NCBI GenBank assembly: GCA_964625225.1
Contig: CAZVAR010000016.1
Coordinates: 1-39,345 of the forward strand
Reading direction: 5' to 3'
Source: CAZVAR01 sp964625225
GTDB lineage: Bacteria; Pseudomonadota; Alphaproteobacteria; JAJUGE01
DNA: 39,345 bases
Part shown: in pieces, positions 16,528 through 24,837 of the stretch
Layout: each line of letters starts with the position of its first letter
How positions within the stretch are numbered: the first letter of the stretch is position 1
Translations under genes and position numbers: made by a program
Notes under the pieces: model-generated
Seen by the model: the letters and a program-made list of their open reading frames with translations, nothing else
Database searches by the model: none
Told to the model about the DNA's origin: nothing

Positions 16528-18048
16528 TTACTCGCCCAGCGCCTCGGCGACTTTCGCCGCCTGCCCGCCGCGCCGGTCCAGCCACAGGCGCAGCAACGGA
16601 TAGCACAGCACCAGCACCGTCATAGCGATGATGATCTGTGAGATGCTGTGCACGACGAGGATACTCCAGTCTCCTTGCCCGATCAGCAGCGACAAGCGGA
16701 GATTGGTCTCCGCCATGGGTCCTAGGATCAGCCCGAGCACAGCCGGCGCCAAGGGGAATTCCAGCTTCTCCATGCTGTAGCCGATCAGGCCGAAGCAGAA
16801 CATCATATAAAGATCGAAGATGCTGTTGTTGATGCAGTAGACCCCGACCACGGTCAGCGCCATGATCAGCGGCGCCAAGACCACGCGCGGAAGGCGCAAG
16901 ACCTGGGAAAACATCCGCGTCGCGAGCAGTCCGCCAAGAGGGATCAGCAGCGCCGACGTCAACAGCATCTGGATCATGAAGCCGTAAACCACGTCCGCGT
17001 TCTCGCGGAAGAGCTGTGGTCCCGGCTGCAATCCATGGACCAGCAGACCGCCCATGATCACGGCGGCGACCGAACTGCCGGGTACGCCCAGGGTCAACGC
17101 CGGGATCATCGACGCGGCGTTATCGGCATTGTTGGCACACTCGGCCGCAGCGACGCCCTCGGGATTCCCGCGCCCGAACGAGTCGGGGTCCTTCGAGACG
17201 CGCTTCTGCTCGTTGTAGCTGAGGAAAGCGGCGACGTTGCCGCCCGCGCCCGGCAGAATGCCGACGATGATTCCGATGATCGAGGAGCGGACCCAGGCCC
17301 GCCAGAAGCGCAGCATGCCGAGATAGCTTTCTGCACCGCTGAATCGCAGCGCGGCGGCGCTGATCCCGGTCTTGAGGGCCTCCTCGCCCATGGTCAGCAC
17401 CGGCGGAAGCGCATAGAGCCCGACCAGCAGGACGACGATGTGAAATCCGCTCGCCAAGTGCATGCTGTCAAAGGTGAAGCGTTCGTGGCCGGTCACTTGG
17501 TCGATACCGACCGTCCCGAGGAACAGGCCGAAGCACGCACTGAGAAGTCCCTTCACAGGGTCCTTGCCCAGCAGCACCGAGATCGAGGCGAGGCCGAATA
17601 CGGCGATCCAGAAATACTCGGCCGGCCCGAAGGCGAGCGTCACCTGTGCCAGCGGAGGAGCCAGCAGCATGAGCGCCAGGGCGCTCACCATGCCGCCGAT
17701 CGCCGAGGACAGGACCGAGACCTTCAACGCATAGCCGGACCGACCCTGCTGCGCCATCGCATAGCCGTCGAAGGTCGTGGCGATGGCGGCCGGCGTGCCC
17801 GGGATGCGCAGAAGGATCGCCGGCACCGCCCCGCCGTACATGGCGCCGTTGTAGATGCCCGCCATCATGCCGAGCGCCACAAGCGGGTCGAGCCCGAAAG
17901 TCAACGGGATGAGAACGGCGATGCCCATCGTGGCGGTCAGTCCCGGCAGGGCGCCGATCACGATCCCGCCAAGGGTGCCGATTACCATGCCCAGCGCGCT
18001 GGACCAGGAGAACACCGCCGGCAGCGCGTGCAGAAGGGGCTCGAACAC
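16528..18048 (-). CDS. tctA: Tripartite tricarboxylate transporter, large permease (TctA family)
   Basis: Inner-membrane permease of 506 residues with about 11-12 membrane segments. Family hallmarks are GALPGLTATMGIAVLIPLTF near residue 35, and YGGAVPAILLRIPGTPAA with FDGYAMAQQG near residues 70-100, plus a second GILPGAGGN repeat in the middle. It forms the transport channel with TctB and takes substrate from the periplasmic TctC; family substrates are citrate and other carboxylates. Its stop is 5 bases before the deacetylase-like gene, and TctB lies 35 bases upstream, so the genes run as one operon: tctC, tctB, tctA, deacetylase, dehydrogenase, and probably the synthetase. Confidence 0.96.
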   Translation of the reverse strand: MFEPLLHALPAVFSWSSALGMVIGTLGGIVIGALPGLTATMGIAVLIPLTFGLDPLVALGMMAGIYNGAMYGGAVPAILLRIPGTPAAIATTFDGYAMAQQGRSGYALKVSVLSSAIGGMVSALALMLLAPPLAQVTLAFGPAEYFWIAVFGLASISVLLGKDPVKGLLSACFGLFLGTVGIDQVTGHERFTFDSMHLASGFHIVVLLVGLYALPPVLTMGEEALKTGISAAALRFSGAESYLGMLRFWRAWVRSSIIGIIVGILPGAGGNVAAFLSYNEQKRVSKDPDSFGRGNPEGVAAAECANNADNAASMIPALTLGVPGSSVAAVIMGGLLVHGLQPGPQLFRENADVVYGFMIQMLLTSALLIPLGGLLATRMFSQVLRLPRVVLAPLIMALTVVGVYCINNSIFDLYMMFCFGLIGYSMEKLEFPLAPAVLGLILGPMAETNLRLSLLIGQGDWSILVVHSISQIIIAMTVLVLCYPLLRLWLDRRGGQAAKVAEALGE

Positions 18049-18083
18049 GTCAGGCCTCGACTATACGGACAGGATGCACCGCC

Positions 18084-18521
18084 TCACCCACCGAACAGAA
18101 TCTCGGTCGGGAGCGGCCGCTTGAAGATCACGACGAACACCACCCAGATCAGGAGAAGGAAAGCGATCGTGACCACGGCAATCACGACGGGATTGCGGTA
18201 CCCCAGCAGCAATGCGAGGCCCGGCATGAAGAGGACCGTCGCCGTGAAATACCCGATCTGGGAAACGAGGAAGATGTAGCCGACCGAGCCGACGACCGTG
18301 ATGAGCAGGTTGCCCGGCCGTTTGACGAACGGCTCGCCGTCCGCCCGCGGTTCCTCCTTCAGGGTCTTGGCGAACATGATGATGGAAAGGGTCGCCATCA
18401 GCAGGATGACGATCTGAGGGAACAGCCGCGCCTCGGTCGGGAGGTCGCGGCTGAACCACCAGGCCGCCGCCGCCACCAGGAAGATGATGACGGCGCCGGC
18501 CCGGTCGCGGGTCACGAGCAT
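18084..18521 (-). CDS. tctB: Tripartite tricarboxylate transporter, small subunit (TctB family)
   Basis: A 145-residue membrane protein with four predicted segments (about residues 8-24, 37-52, 75-92 and 100-135), the usual TctB size and layout. RLFPQIVILLMATLSI matches the family's central pattern. It partners TctA. It lies 28 bases after tctC and 35 bases before tctA on the same strand, so the transporter is complete. Confidence 0.93.
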   Translation of the reverse strand: MLVTRDRAGAVIIFLVAAAAWWFSRDLPTEARLFPQIVILLMATLSIIMFAKTLKEEPRADGEPFVKRPGNLLITVVGSVGYIFLVSQIGYFTATVLFMPGLALLLGYRNPVVIAVVTIAFLLLIWVVFVVIFKRPLPTEILFGG

Positions 18522-18549
18522 GGAAGACGTCTCGTCCCGGCGCGTCGGC

Positions 18550-19512
18550 TCAGTTCTTCTTTACCCAGGGATCCGTCTCCCACTGCTCCTTCACCATGAC
18601 GTCCATCTCGTCGACGAACTTCCGGTAGGCGGCGCTGTCCATGTAGCGGATCGGGACATATTGCTGGCGCGACTGCTCCACGAACTCCGGATCTGCGACC
18701 GCCTTCTCGACCGCCGCGGACAATGCTTTGACGATGTCCTCCGGAATGCCCTTCGGTCCGGCCAATCCGCGCGCAGAGCCACCGACCATGTCGACGCCCT
18801 GCTCCTTGAAGGTCGGCACGCCCGGCAGCAGGTCGGTCTGCCGATCGTCGGAGACGCCGAGCGCCCGGATCTTGCCCTCGGCCGCCCACTGGCCGACCGG
18901 CCCCGCGTTCAGGCCGATGACCATGGCGTGGCCGCCGAGCACTGCCGTCATCGCCGGCGCGTCACCGCTGAACGGAACCATGGTGAGCTTGGTCCCGGTG
19001 AGGGTCTCGAACCGCGTGATGGCGATATGGTCATCGGTGCCGACGCCCGAGGTGGCGACCGTCACCCGGCCGGGATTCTTCTTGGCGAAGTCGATGAGGT
19101 CCTTCAGGTCTTTGAACTGGCTGTCGGTCCGCACGCCCCAGGCGCCCGGGTCGTAGACCAGATTGGCGATATAGGTAAAGTCGTCCTTGGTATAGCGGGT
19201 CTTCCGCTCATAGGGCTTCTGAAGGTAGCTCGGCGCGTTGAGGAAGCCGATCGTGTAGCCGTCGGGCTTCGCCTGTGCCAATTCGGTCGTACCGATCTCA
19301 CCGCCGGCGCCCGGCTTGTTGACCACGGCGAAGGACGCGCCGGGCAGGTACTTCTCGAGGATCGGCAGGAACGCGCGGGCAGCAATGTCGGTGCTGCCGC
19401 CTGCATTATAGGCCACGATCACCTCGATCGGGCGGTCCTCCGGCCAAGCCGCAAGCGCCGGCCCGGCGGCGCCCAGCACTGCGGCGAGGAGGGCAAACTT
19501 CACGGACTTCAT
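18550..19512 (-). CDS. tctC: Tripartite tricarboxylate transporter substrate-binding protein (TctC/Bug)
   Basis: Periplasmic binding protein of 320 residues. Signal peptide about 1-21 (LLAAVLGAAGPALA), then the Bug-family fold: PIEVIVAYNAGGSTDIAAR, the region that grips the ligand carboxylate, NKPGAGGEIGTTELAQAKPDGYTIGF, and the C-terminal half with VPTFKEQGVDM and GLAGPKGIPEDI. Bug proteins bind diverse carboxylates, amides and aromatics, so the ligand cannot be inferred. A strong AAGGGAG precedes the ATG by 6 bases. It is first of the tctCBA genes; the MFS gene ends 55 bases upstream on the same strand. Confidence 0.96.
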   Translation of the reverse strand: MKSVKFALLAAVLGAAGPALAAWPEDRPIEVIVAYNAGGSTDIAARAFLPILEKYLPGASFAVVNKPGAGGEIGTTELAQAKPDGYTIGFLNAPSYLQKPYERKTRYTKDDFTYIANLVYDPGAWGVRTDSQFKDLKDLIDFAKKNPGRVTVATSGVGTDDHIAITRFETLTGTKLTMVPFSGDAPAMTAVLGGHAMVIGLNAGPVGQWAAEGKIRALGVSDDRQTDLLPGVPTFKEQGVDMVGGSARGLAGPKGIPEDIVKALSAAVEKAVADPEFVEQSRQQYVPIRYMDSAAYRKFVDEMDVMVKEQWETDPWVKKN

Positions 19513-19567
19513 CTAGGCTCCCTTCGGATACGAATTTGCGCCGTCGGATACCGGCCCCGGCGGGCCG

Positions 19568-20860
19568 TCAGCCGTTCCTGGGCGCGCGCTCGCTGCTCGG
19601 TCGCGCGTCGCGGACCGGAATATAGAACGCCAATGCGAGAAGCAGGAACCCCGCAATGCAGCCGAAGACCACTCGGTAGCCTTCCACCGGCACGTGCCCG
19701 CCCACGGCGGGGAACAGCCCTGCCAACGCGCCCGTGACCGCCTGCATCAGCGCGCTCCCGGCCACAAGCGCCATATTGTTGACCGTTGCGGCACGGCCGA
19801 ACAGATGGTCCGGGAAGATCGCGCGAACATGGGCGACGAGGATCGAGCCGAACGCACTGGCGGCCCCGAGCATCGCAAGCAGCATCGCCACGGCCCAGAC
19901 GGGCAGTGCCGGCCAGACCGCCAGAGCCGCGGCCGGAGCAGCCGTCGCGAGAAGCCCGGCAACCACCAGCCACTTGCGGGTGTCGAACAGCCGGTCGAGC
20001 TGTCCATAGGCCAGATAGCCGGCGATCATGGCCACGCTCATGACCAGAAGCACATTGCCGCGGGCCACGGCATCGAGCCCGTGCACGTCGTGCAGGTAAG
20101 GCGCACCCCAGAGCGCCAACACCGTCACCGCGGCCGGATAGTTGACCAGCGTCGCCGCCGAAATCCTCCACAGCTCCCGCGTCCGCAGCACCGTGGCGAC
20201 GCCGCGCAACACCTGCCGCGCCGTTTCCGGCTCGCGCCGCAGCACCGGATGGCCGGGTGGTGCGTCACGGATGCCGATGTGGCACATCAGCCAGATCACC
20301 GCCGCCGCCGCGGCCATCGCGTAGAAGGTCGCGCGCCAGCCCCAGGCCTCCGACGCCAGCGCCAGCGGCGTCGTCGCAAGCAGGCCGCCGGCCCCGCCCG
20401 CGGCGAAGAGGAGCCCGGACACGCCCGCGAACCGATCCGGCCGCACCCAGCGCGCGAAGGTCACCACCGCCGCCATGGCCATCGCCGAACAGCCGAGCCC
20501 CATCAACGCCCGCGCCGCCGCGAGCCCCTCCGCCGTTGCGGCCATGGGAAACATCAGGGTGCCGGCAATCGCGAAGGCCAGCAGCCCTGACAGGGTCCGC
20601 CGGGGTCCGAACCGGTCGAGCAGCATGCCGACCGGGATCTGCGCCGCCGCGAAAGTAACGAAGAAGGTCGCGGTCAGAAAAGCCAGTGCCTCCGGGCCCA
20701 GGTTGAACTCGCGCATCAGATCGGGCGCTATTACCCCGTGCGACGCGCGCAGATAATGGCTCAGCACATACGTCAGGCAGAGAATGCCGATGACTCGCCA
20801 CACGGCGATCCGGCTCGGAGCAGGCCGCTCGGCGGCCGTGGCGTGTGATTCGACGGTCAA
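19568..20860 (-). CDS. Major facilitator superfamily transporter
   Basis: Twelve-segment MFS carrier, about 430 residues. The first loop motif is present in QIPVGMLLDRFGPRRT. Motifs resemble the second MFS carrier at 34231-35493 (LDRFGPRR; WGAPYLHDVHGLD versus WAVPYMSVVYGLD), so the two are paralogues. The start is uncertain: the frame is open to a TTG at 20938, but a -10-like TATAGT there suggests transcription begins inside that extension, so I placed the start at the TTG at 20860, which gives a short N-terminus before the first segment. No clear ribosome binding site is seen. It lies 55 bases before tctC and could be co-transcribed with it. It is divergent from the amidohydrolase gene. Substrate unknown. 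Confidence 0.83.
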   Translation of the reverse strand: MTVESHATAAERPAPSRIAVWRVIGILCLTYVLSHYLRASHGVIAPDLMREFNLGPEALAFLTATFFVTFAAAQIPVGMLLDRFGPRRTLSGLLAFAIAGTLMFPMAATAEGLAAARALMGLGCSAMAMAAVVTFARWVRPDRFAGVSGLLFAAGGAGGLLATTPLALASEAWGWRATFYAMAAAAAVIWLMCHIGIRDAPPGHPVLRREPETARQVLRGVATVLRTRELWRISAATLVNYPAAVTVLALWGAPYLHDVHGLDAVARGNVLLVMSVAMIAGYLAYGQLDRLFDTRKWLVVAGLLATAAPAAALAVWPALPVWAVAMLLAMLGAASAFGSILVAHVRAIFPDHLFGRAATVNNMALVAGSALMQAVTGALAGLFPAVGGHVPVEGYRVVFGCIAGFLLLALAFYIPVRDARPSSERAPRNG

Positions 20861-20981
20861 GGCAGGAAAATACCCGTTTCTCGTGCGGCACTGCGATACC
20901 GGCACTGGCGGATACCGGCTGGATGGTCGACTATACAACGGGCGGTCGGGCCGTCACTTCGGAGCGGGAGGGGCATAAGCG

Positions 20982-22214
20982 ATGGATCTGATCCTGCGCA
21001 ACGGACGCATTGCAGGCCAGCCGGCGGATCGGCCGCCGGTCGACATCGGCATCGAGGGCGGCCGCATCGTCGCGATCGAAACCGCGCTCGCCGCCGAAGG
21101 CGAGACCCTCGACCTCGGCGGGCGGCTCGTCTCCCCGGGCCTGATTGAGACGCACATCCATCTCGACAAGTCCCGCATCATCGATCGCTGCACTCCGGAC
21201 GTAGGCCGGCAGTCGAACCGCATGATGCGCGTCTCGGAGGTCAAGCACACCTTCACGGTCGAGGACGTCTATGAGCGCGCGCGCCAGACGCTGGAGCGCT
21301 GCCTGGTCAACGGCGCAACGCATATGCGCACCCATGTCGAGCTCGACCCCAAGGTGGCGCTGCGCAGTTTCGAGGCGATCGAGCAGCTCGCCAAGGATTA
21401 CCGCTGGGCCATCGACATCGAGATCTGCGTCTTCCCGCAGGAAGGACTGACCGACAATCCGGGTACCGACGAGCTGCTGGTCGAGGGACTCAAGCGCGGC
21501 GCGCGGCTGATCGGCGGCGCCCCCAATTACGATTCGGACCATGCCGGACAAATCCGACGCATCTTCGAACTTGCGCGCGAATTCGACGTCGACGTGGACA
21601 TCCACCTCGATTCGGGCCACACGACCCACGACATGGACGTCTGGCTGGTCTGCGAGATGACGGAGAAATTCGGCTGGGGCGGGCGCGTCACGATCGGCCA
21701 CGGCTGCAAATACGCGTCGCTACCGCCGGACGAGCTTCGGATACTCGGGCGGCGTCTCGCCGATGCGGGCGTGGCCGTGACGGTCCTGCCGGCCACCGAC
21801 CTCTTCATTGCCGGACGGCATCTCGATCACGACGTGATCCGCGGGGTCGCCGACGCGAACGCACTGATCGCCTGCGGGGTGAACTGCTCGCTGTCGACGA
21901 ACAATGTCTTGAACCCGTTCACGCCCTTCGGGGATGCGTCGCTGATCCGGATCGCCAATCTCTATGCGAACATCGTCCAGCGCGGCTTGCGCGAGGAGCT
22001 GGACGAGTGCTTCGAAATGCTGACGCGCCGTTCCGCCCGTATTCTGCGCCGCGACGATTACGGTGTCGCGATCGGCAATCCGGCCGATCTGGTCGTATTC
22101 GATGCGACCAGCCCGGCCCAGGCGGTGGCCGAGGTCGCCCAGCCCATGTACGGGTTCAAGCGCGGCCGCCGCACCTTCACCCGCCCCCTGCCCGCGCTGC
22201 ACCGGCCGGCGTAG
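20982..22214 (+). CDS. Amidohydrolase family protein, cytosine deaminase/AtzC-like fold
   Basis: A 410-residue TIM-barrel amidohydrolase aligning end to end with E. coli cytosine deaminase: HIHLDKS (first metal motif), FPQEG (Gln that binds substrate in cytosine deaminase), DIHLDSGHTTHDMD (third His) and GHGCKYAS (fourth His). Yet the catalytic Glu after the third His is Ser, and the metal/proton-shuttle Asp-Asp pair is Asn-Asn in STNNVLNPFTPFGD. It is therefore unlikely to deaminate cytosine; hydrolysis of another cyclic or linear amide is possible (inference). GGGAGG precedes the ATG by about 10 bases. It is divergent from the MFS and Tct genes, which suggests that transported compound and enzyme substrate are related (weak inference). 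Confidence 0.87.
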   Translation: MDLILRNGRIAGQPADRPPVDIGIEGGRIVAIETALAAEGETLDLGGRLVSPGLIETHIHLDKSRIIDRCTPDVGRQSNRMMRVSEVKHTFTVEDVYERARQTLERCLVNGATHMRTHVELDPKVALRSFEAIEQLAKDYRWAIDIEICVFPQEGLTDNPGTDELLVEGLKRGARLIGGAPNYDSDHAGQIRRIFELAREFDVDVDIHLDSGHTTHDMDVWLVCEMTEKFGWGGRVTIGHGCKYASLPPDELRILGRRLADAGVAVTVLPATDLFIAGRHLDHDVIRGVADANALIACGVNCSLSTNNVLNPFTPFGDASLIRIANLYANIVQRGLREELDECFEMLTRRSARILRRDDYGVAIGNPADLVVFDATSPAQAVAEVAQPMYGFKRGRRTFTRPLPALHRPA

Positions 22215-22229
22215 CTGGCGCCGGTCCCG

Positions 22230-22248
22230 CGCCGGCATCAGGCCGGCG
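22230..22248. terminator. Short hairpin between convergent genes
   Basis: CGCCGGC, ATCAG, GCCGGCG: a 7-bp stem between the convergent amidohydrolase and hotdog genes, with the hotdog stop codon in the loop. It has no T run, so terminator strength is uncertain. Confidence 0.4.
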
Positions 22249-23071
22249 GTCGGACCGCGCAGCTGCTCGCGATCTTGCCGTCGGCTTTCAACGCCCGCAG
22301 CTCGATCACGCGACCGTCCGCGCCGCGGCGGCCGGCTACCGCGATCGCCTCGTCCCAGAACACCGGCCGCAGGAATCGGATCTCCACGTCGATCCGCTCC
22401 GGCGCGCCTTCGAGCGCGAGCGCCTCGAGCAGCAGATTGACGATCTGGTTCCCCGCCGCGATCGGCGCCCGAAAGCCGAAGCCGCGGGCATAGTCCGGGT
22501 CCGTGTGAATCCGGTTGTCGGTGTCGCCGCAATAGCCGAGCACCTTTTCCGGGGTGAGCTGCTTGCGGGTCAGCACCGAGAAGGCCGCAGCGTTCGCGTC
22601 GCCGGCCGCCGAACCGGCCGCGCGCGGCTTGCGCTCGCCGGGGGGCGGCATCCGCGTCGGATCGGCCATCAGCGCCTCCGGTTCGACCGTCATCGCGAGG
22701 CGCCCATCCCCGAGGCGGTAGTCGAACGCGGCCTTCATCATCCAGCCACGCGGCACCGGATCGACGGCGGTGAAGCGACCGGACACGGTGACCGGCTCGC
22801 CCAACCGGACCGGCAGAAACTGTCGGATCCGGTGGACCATGTGCACATAGCCGCGCTCCGGGTGGCAGGCGAACAGCGCATTGCCGATCACCTTGATCGG
22901 GTGGCGCGCGAGAAAGGTGGGGTCGACCAGGTCGCCCCAGCGCTCCCGAGGGATGTCGCAATATCCGTGCAGCTCCCGCTGGCGATCGGCGGCGACGGTC
23001 ATCTCCACCGTCGGGAAATGCCAGTCGGGGCGGATCTCGTAGCGAGGCTTTTCGGCGGCGGCTTCGGGCAC
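22238..23071 (-). CDS. Double-hotdog MaoC-like hydratase/dehydrase
   Basis: A 277-residue protein with two hotdog halves: a degenerate N-terminal half (about 1-130) and a C-terminal MaoC-like half (about 150-270). The C-terminal half has a hydratase-like loop GDTDNRIHTDPDYARGFGF followed by PIAAGNQIVN, but neither Asp stands five residues before the His as in R-hydratases. It may act on a 2-enoyl- or 3-hydroxyacyl-CoA, or may be inactive. I chose the GTG at 23071 because GGAGAGG lies 6 bases upstream; the longer frame to 23236 would overlap the start of the divergent gene and has no family resemblance. A 14-bp palindrome lies just upstream. Confidence 0.8.
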   Translation of the reverse strand: MPEAAAEKPRYEIRPDWHFPTVEMTVAADRQRELHGYCDIPRERWGDLVDPTFLARHPIKVIGNALFACHPERGYVHMVHRIRQFLPVRLGEPVTVSGRFTAVDPVPRGWMMKAAFDYRLGDGRLAMTVEPEALMADPTRMPPPGERKPRAAGSAAGDANAAAFSVLTRKQLTPEKVLGYCGDTDNRIHTDPDYARGFGFRAPIAAGNQIVNLLLEALALEGAPERIDVEIRFLRPVFWDEAIAVAGRRGADGRVIELRALKADGKIASSCAVRPPA

Positions 23072-23086
23072 GGTAATCCTCTCCGA

Positions 23087-23100
23087 TCGATCGCGATCGA
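23087..23100. promoter_or_regulatory. 14-bp perfect palindrome in the divergent intergenic region
   Basis: TCGATCGCGATCGA is its own reverse complement. It sits 3 bases beyond the hotdog gene's ribosome binding site, in the 154-base region shared with the divergent isomerase gene, as an operator for a dimeric regulator might. It could also be chance in GC-rich DNA. Confidence 0.35.
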
Positions 23101-23225
23101 GCGTCACGCAACGCTCCCTGCCGGCCCACGCACGCCGCAGGATCTCCGAACGTGGAGACACGGCGTCGCGGCGACCGTCGCGCCATGATAGATCAATCTC
23201 CGACACCGCACGATCGGGAGCGATC

Positions 23226-23837
23226 ATGACCACCATCGAGTTCTTCTTCGATTATTCCAGCCCCTGGACCTATCTCGCCTTCGACCGCATCGAGCGGGTG
23301 TGCCGGGCTCTCGACGCGGCGCTCGTCTGGAAGCCCTTCCTGGTCGGCGGCGTCTTCAACACGATCAATCCCAGCGTCTACCAGCGCCGCGAGAACCCGA
23401 TTCCGGCCAAGGACGAGTACTACCGCAAGGACATGAACGACTGGGCGGAACTCCAGGGCATCCGGATCGGCAACCCGCCGGTCTTCCCGGTGAACAGCGT
23501 CAAGGCCCTGCGCGGCGCCTTCCTCGCCGAAGAGGAGGGAAAGATTTCGCCCTACTCCCGCGCCGTGTTCGAGGCCTACTGGACGGATCTGCGCGATATC
23601 AGCCAGGACGAGGTGCTGGCGGACATCGTCCGCACCATCGGCATCGATCCCGACCGCTTTTTCGCGGAGATCGGCCGGCAGGAGGTGAAGGACCGCCTCC
23701 GCGCCAATACCGACGAACTGATCGCCCGGGGCGGGTTCGGTTCACCCACCATGTTCGTGGACGGCGACGACATGTATTTCGGCAACGACCGCCTCGACCT
23801 GATGCAAGCCCTGACCGAGCGCCGGCGGAGCGGCTAG
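23226..23837 (+). CDS. 2-hydroxychromene-2-carboxylate isomerase family protein (DsbA-like fold)
   Basis: A 203-residue cytosolic kappa-class GST/DsbA-fold protein. The start MTTIEFFFDYSSPWTYLAF has the conserved FDYSSPW in which a Ser binds glutathione instead of the Cys pair of DsbA. PVFPVNSVKALRGA and the cis-Pro loop FGSPTMFVDGDDMYFGNDR are typical. In naphthalene and related aromatic pathways this enzyme isomerises 2-hydroxychromene-2-carboxylate; other members act on unrelated aromatic intermediates, so the substrate here is open. GGGAG lies 6 bases before the ATG. It is divergent from the hotdog gene. Confidence 0.92.
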   Translation: MTTIEFFFDYSSPWTYLAFDRIERVCRALDAALVWKPFLVGGVFNTINPSVYQRRENPIPAKDEYYRKDMNDWAELQGIRIGNPPVFPVNSVKALRGAFLAEEEGKISPYSRAVFEAYWTDLRDISQDEVLADIVRTIGIDPDRFFAEIGRQEVKDRLRANTDELIARGGFGSPTMFVDGDDMYFGNDRLDLMQALTERRRSG

Positions 23838-23947
23838 CGTCGCCGGAGCGTCGTCCTGCGCGGTCCGACGGCCCCCACCCGTGGCTACGGCCCCGAATCG
23901 GAGACGGCCGGCAGGCGCAACCGGCGCTCGAGCAGCTTGCCCGGCCG

Positions 23948-24745
23948 TCAGCGATGGCGCCCCAGGAAGTCGAGCAACGCGGCGTTGAACGGCTCGACCG
24001 CCTCCATGTTCGAGAGGTGCCGGGCCACTGGAATGACGACGAGTTCGGATCCCTCGATGCGCTCCTGAATCGTGCGCGACATCGCGACCGGCGTGCCCGG
24101 ATCGTCTTCGCCGACGATGATCAGGGTCGGCGTGCGGATGTCGGAGATGCGCTCGGTCAGGTCGAGCTTGGCGATCGCATGGCAGCAGCCGACGAAGCCT
24201 TCCACCGGCGTGTTCCGGATCATCGCCCGCACCGTGTCCATCAGTGCCCGGTTGTCCGCCGCGAAGCCGGGCGAGAACCAGCGCTCAAGGGTCGGCTCGA
24301 CATTGGGCTCGAGCCCATGCGCCTTCGCTGCGGCGATGCGCTCCTGCCACTGCGCCGCAGCCTCCGGCGGGTAACCGCTCGACGTGTCGCACAGGACGAG
24401 GCTGTGGAGCAGGTCGGGGCGCATCAGTGCCAGCGTCTGGCCGATCATCCCGCCCATCGAGAGGCCGACGAAGTACGTTTTCGCGATGCCGAGGCCCTGC
24501 AGCAGCGCGATCACGTCCTCAGCCAGCATCTCCAATGTGTAGGGTCCGGCAGGTACCTCGCTCTGGCCGTGCCCGCGCGTGTCGTAGCGCAGCACCCGAT
24601 AGCCGCGTCCGACCAGGGCCGGGACCTGCGGCGCCCACATGCCGGAATGCGCCGCAAGCGAGTGGCTCATCGTCACGACCGGCCCGTTCTCCGGCCCGGT
24701 CAATTCGTAATGGATCGCGATGCCATTGGCCGAAAGTTTGGGCAT
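23948..24745 (-). CDS. Alpha/beta hydrolase, 3-oxoadipate enol-lactonase-like
   Basis: A 265-residue alpha/beta hydrolase. The nucleophile is the Ser of GLSMGGMIGQ, the acid the Asp of VGEDDPGTP, and the base the His of ARHLSNMEAVEPF; the oxyanion region is SHSLAAHSGMW. The pattern SNMEAVEPFN matches 3-oxoadipate enol-lactonases (PcaD), which hydrolyse the enol-lactone of the beta-ketoadipate pathway, but no other pca gene is in view, so a different lactone or ester is possible. The start at 24745 has GGAGGCGG just upstream. It is convergent with the isomerase gene and lies 92 bases after the SnoaL-like gene on the same strand. Confidence 0.88.
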   Translation of the reverse strand: MPKLSANGIAIHYELTGPENGPVVTMSHSLAAHSGMWAPQVPALVGRGYRVLRYDTRGHGQSEVPAGPYTLEMLAEDVIALLQGLGIAKTYFVGLSMGGMIGQTLALMRPDLLHSLVLCDTSSGYPPEAAAQWQERIAAAKAHGLEPNVEPTLERWFSPGFAADNRALMDTVRAMIRNTPVEGFVGCCHAIAKLDLTERISDIRTPTLIIVGEDDPGTPVAMSRTIQERIEGSELVVIPVARHLSNMEAVEPFNAALLDFLGRHR

Positions 24746-24837
24746 TTCCGCCTCCCTCCATTCCTCGTGAAGGCTACCGGAGCGTCGTCGCCCGGGCAAC
24801 GCCCCGGGACCGCCCCGGACCGGCGGCGGTATGCGCC

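Noticed and set aside
12122..16603. Plus-strand open frame of about 1490 codons antisense to the CoA synthetase, dehydrogenase and deacetylase genes
   Set aside because: It spans three genes with clear families and intact motifs on the other strand, together with their junctions. It resembles no family and is Arg/Asp/Gly/His-rich, as expected when GC-rich codons are read in the complementary frame.
22238..23236. Longer form of the double-hotdog gene starting at 23236
   Set aside because: It would overlap the divergent isomerase start by 11 bases and lacks a ribosome binding site; the GTG at 23071 has GGAGAGG at ideal spacing.
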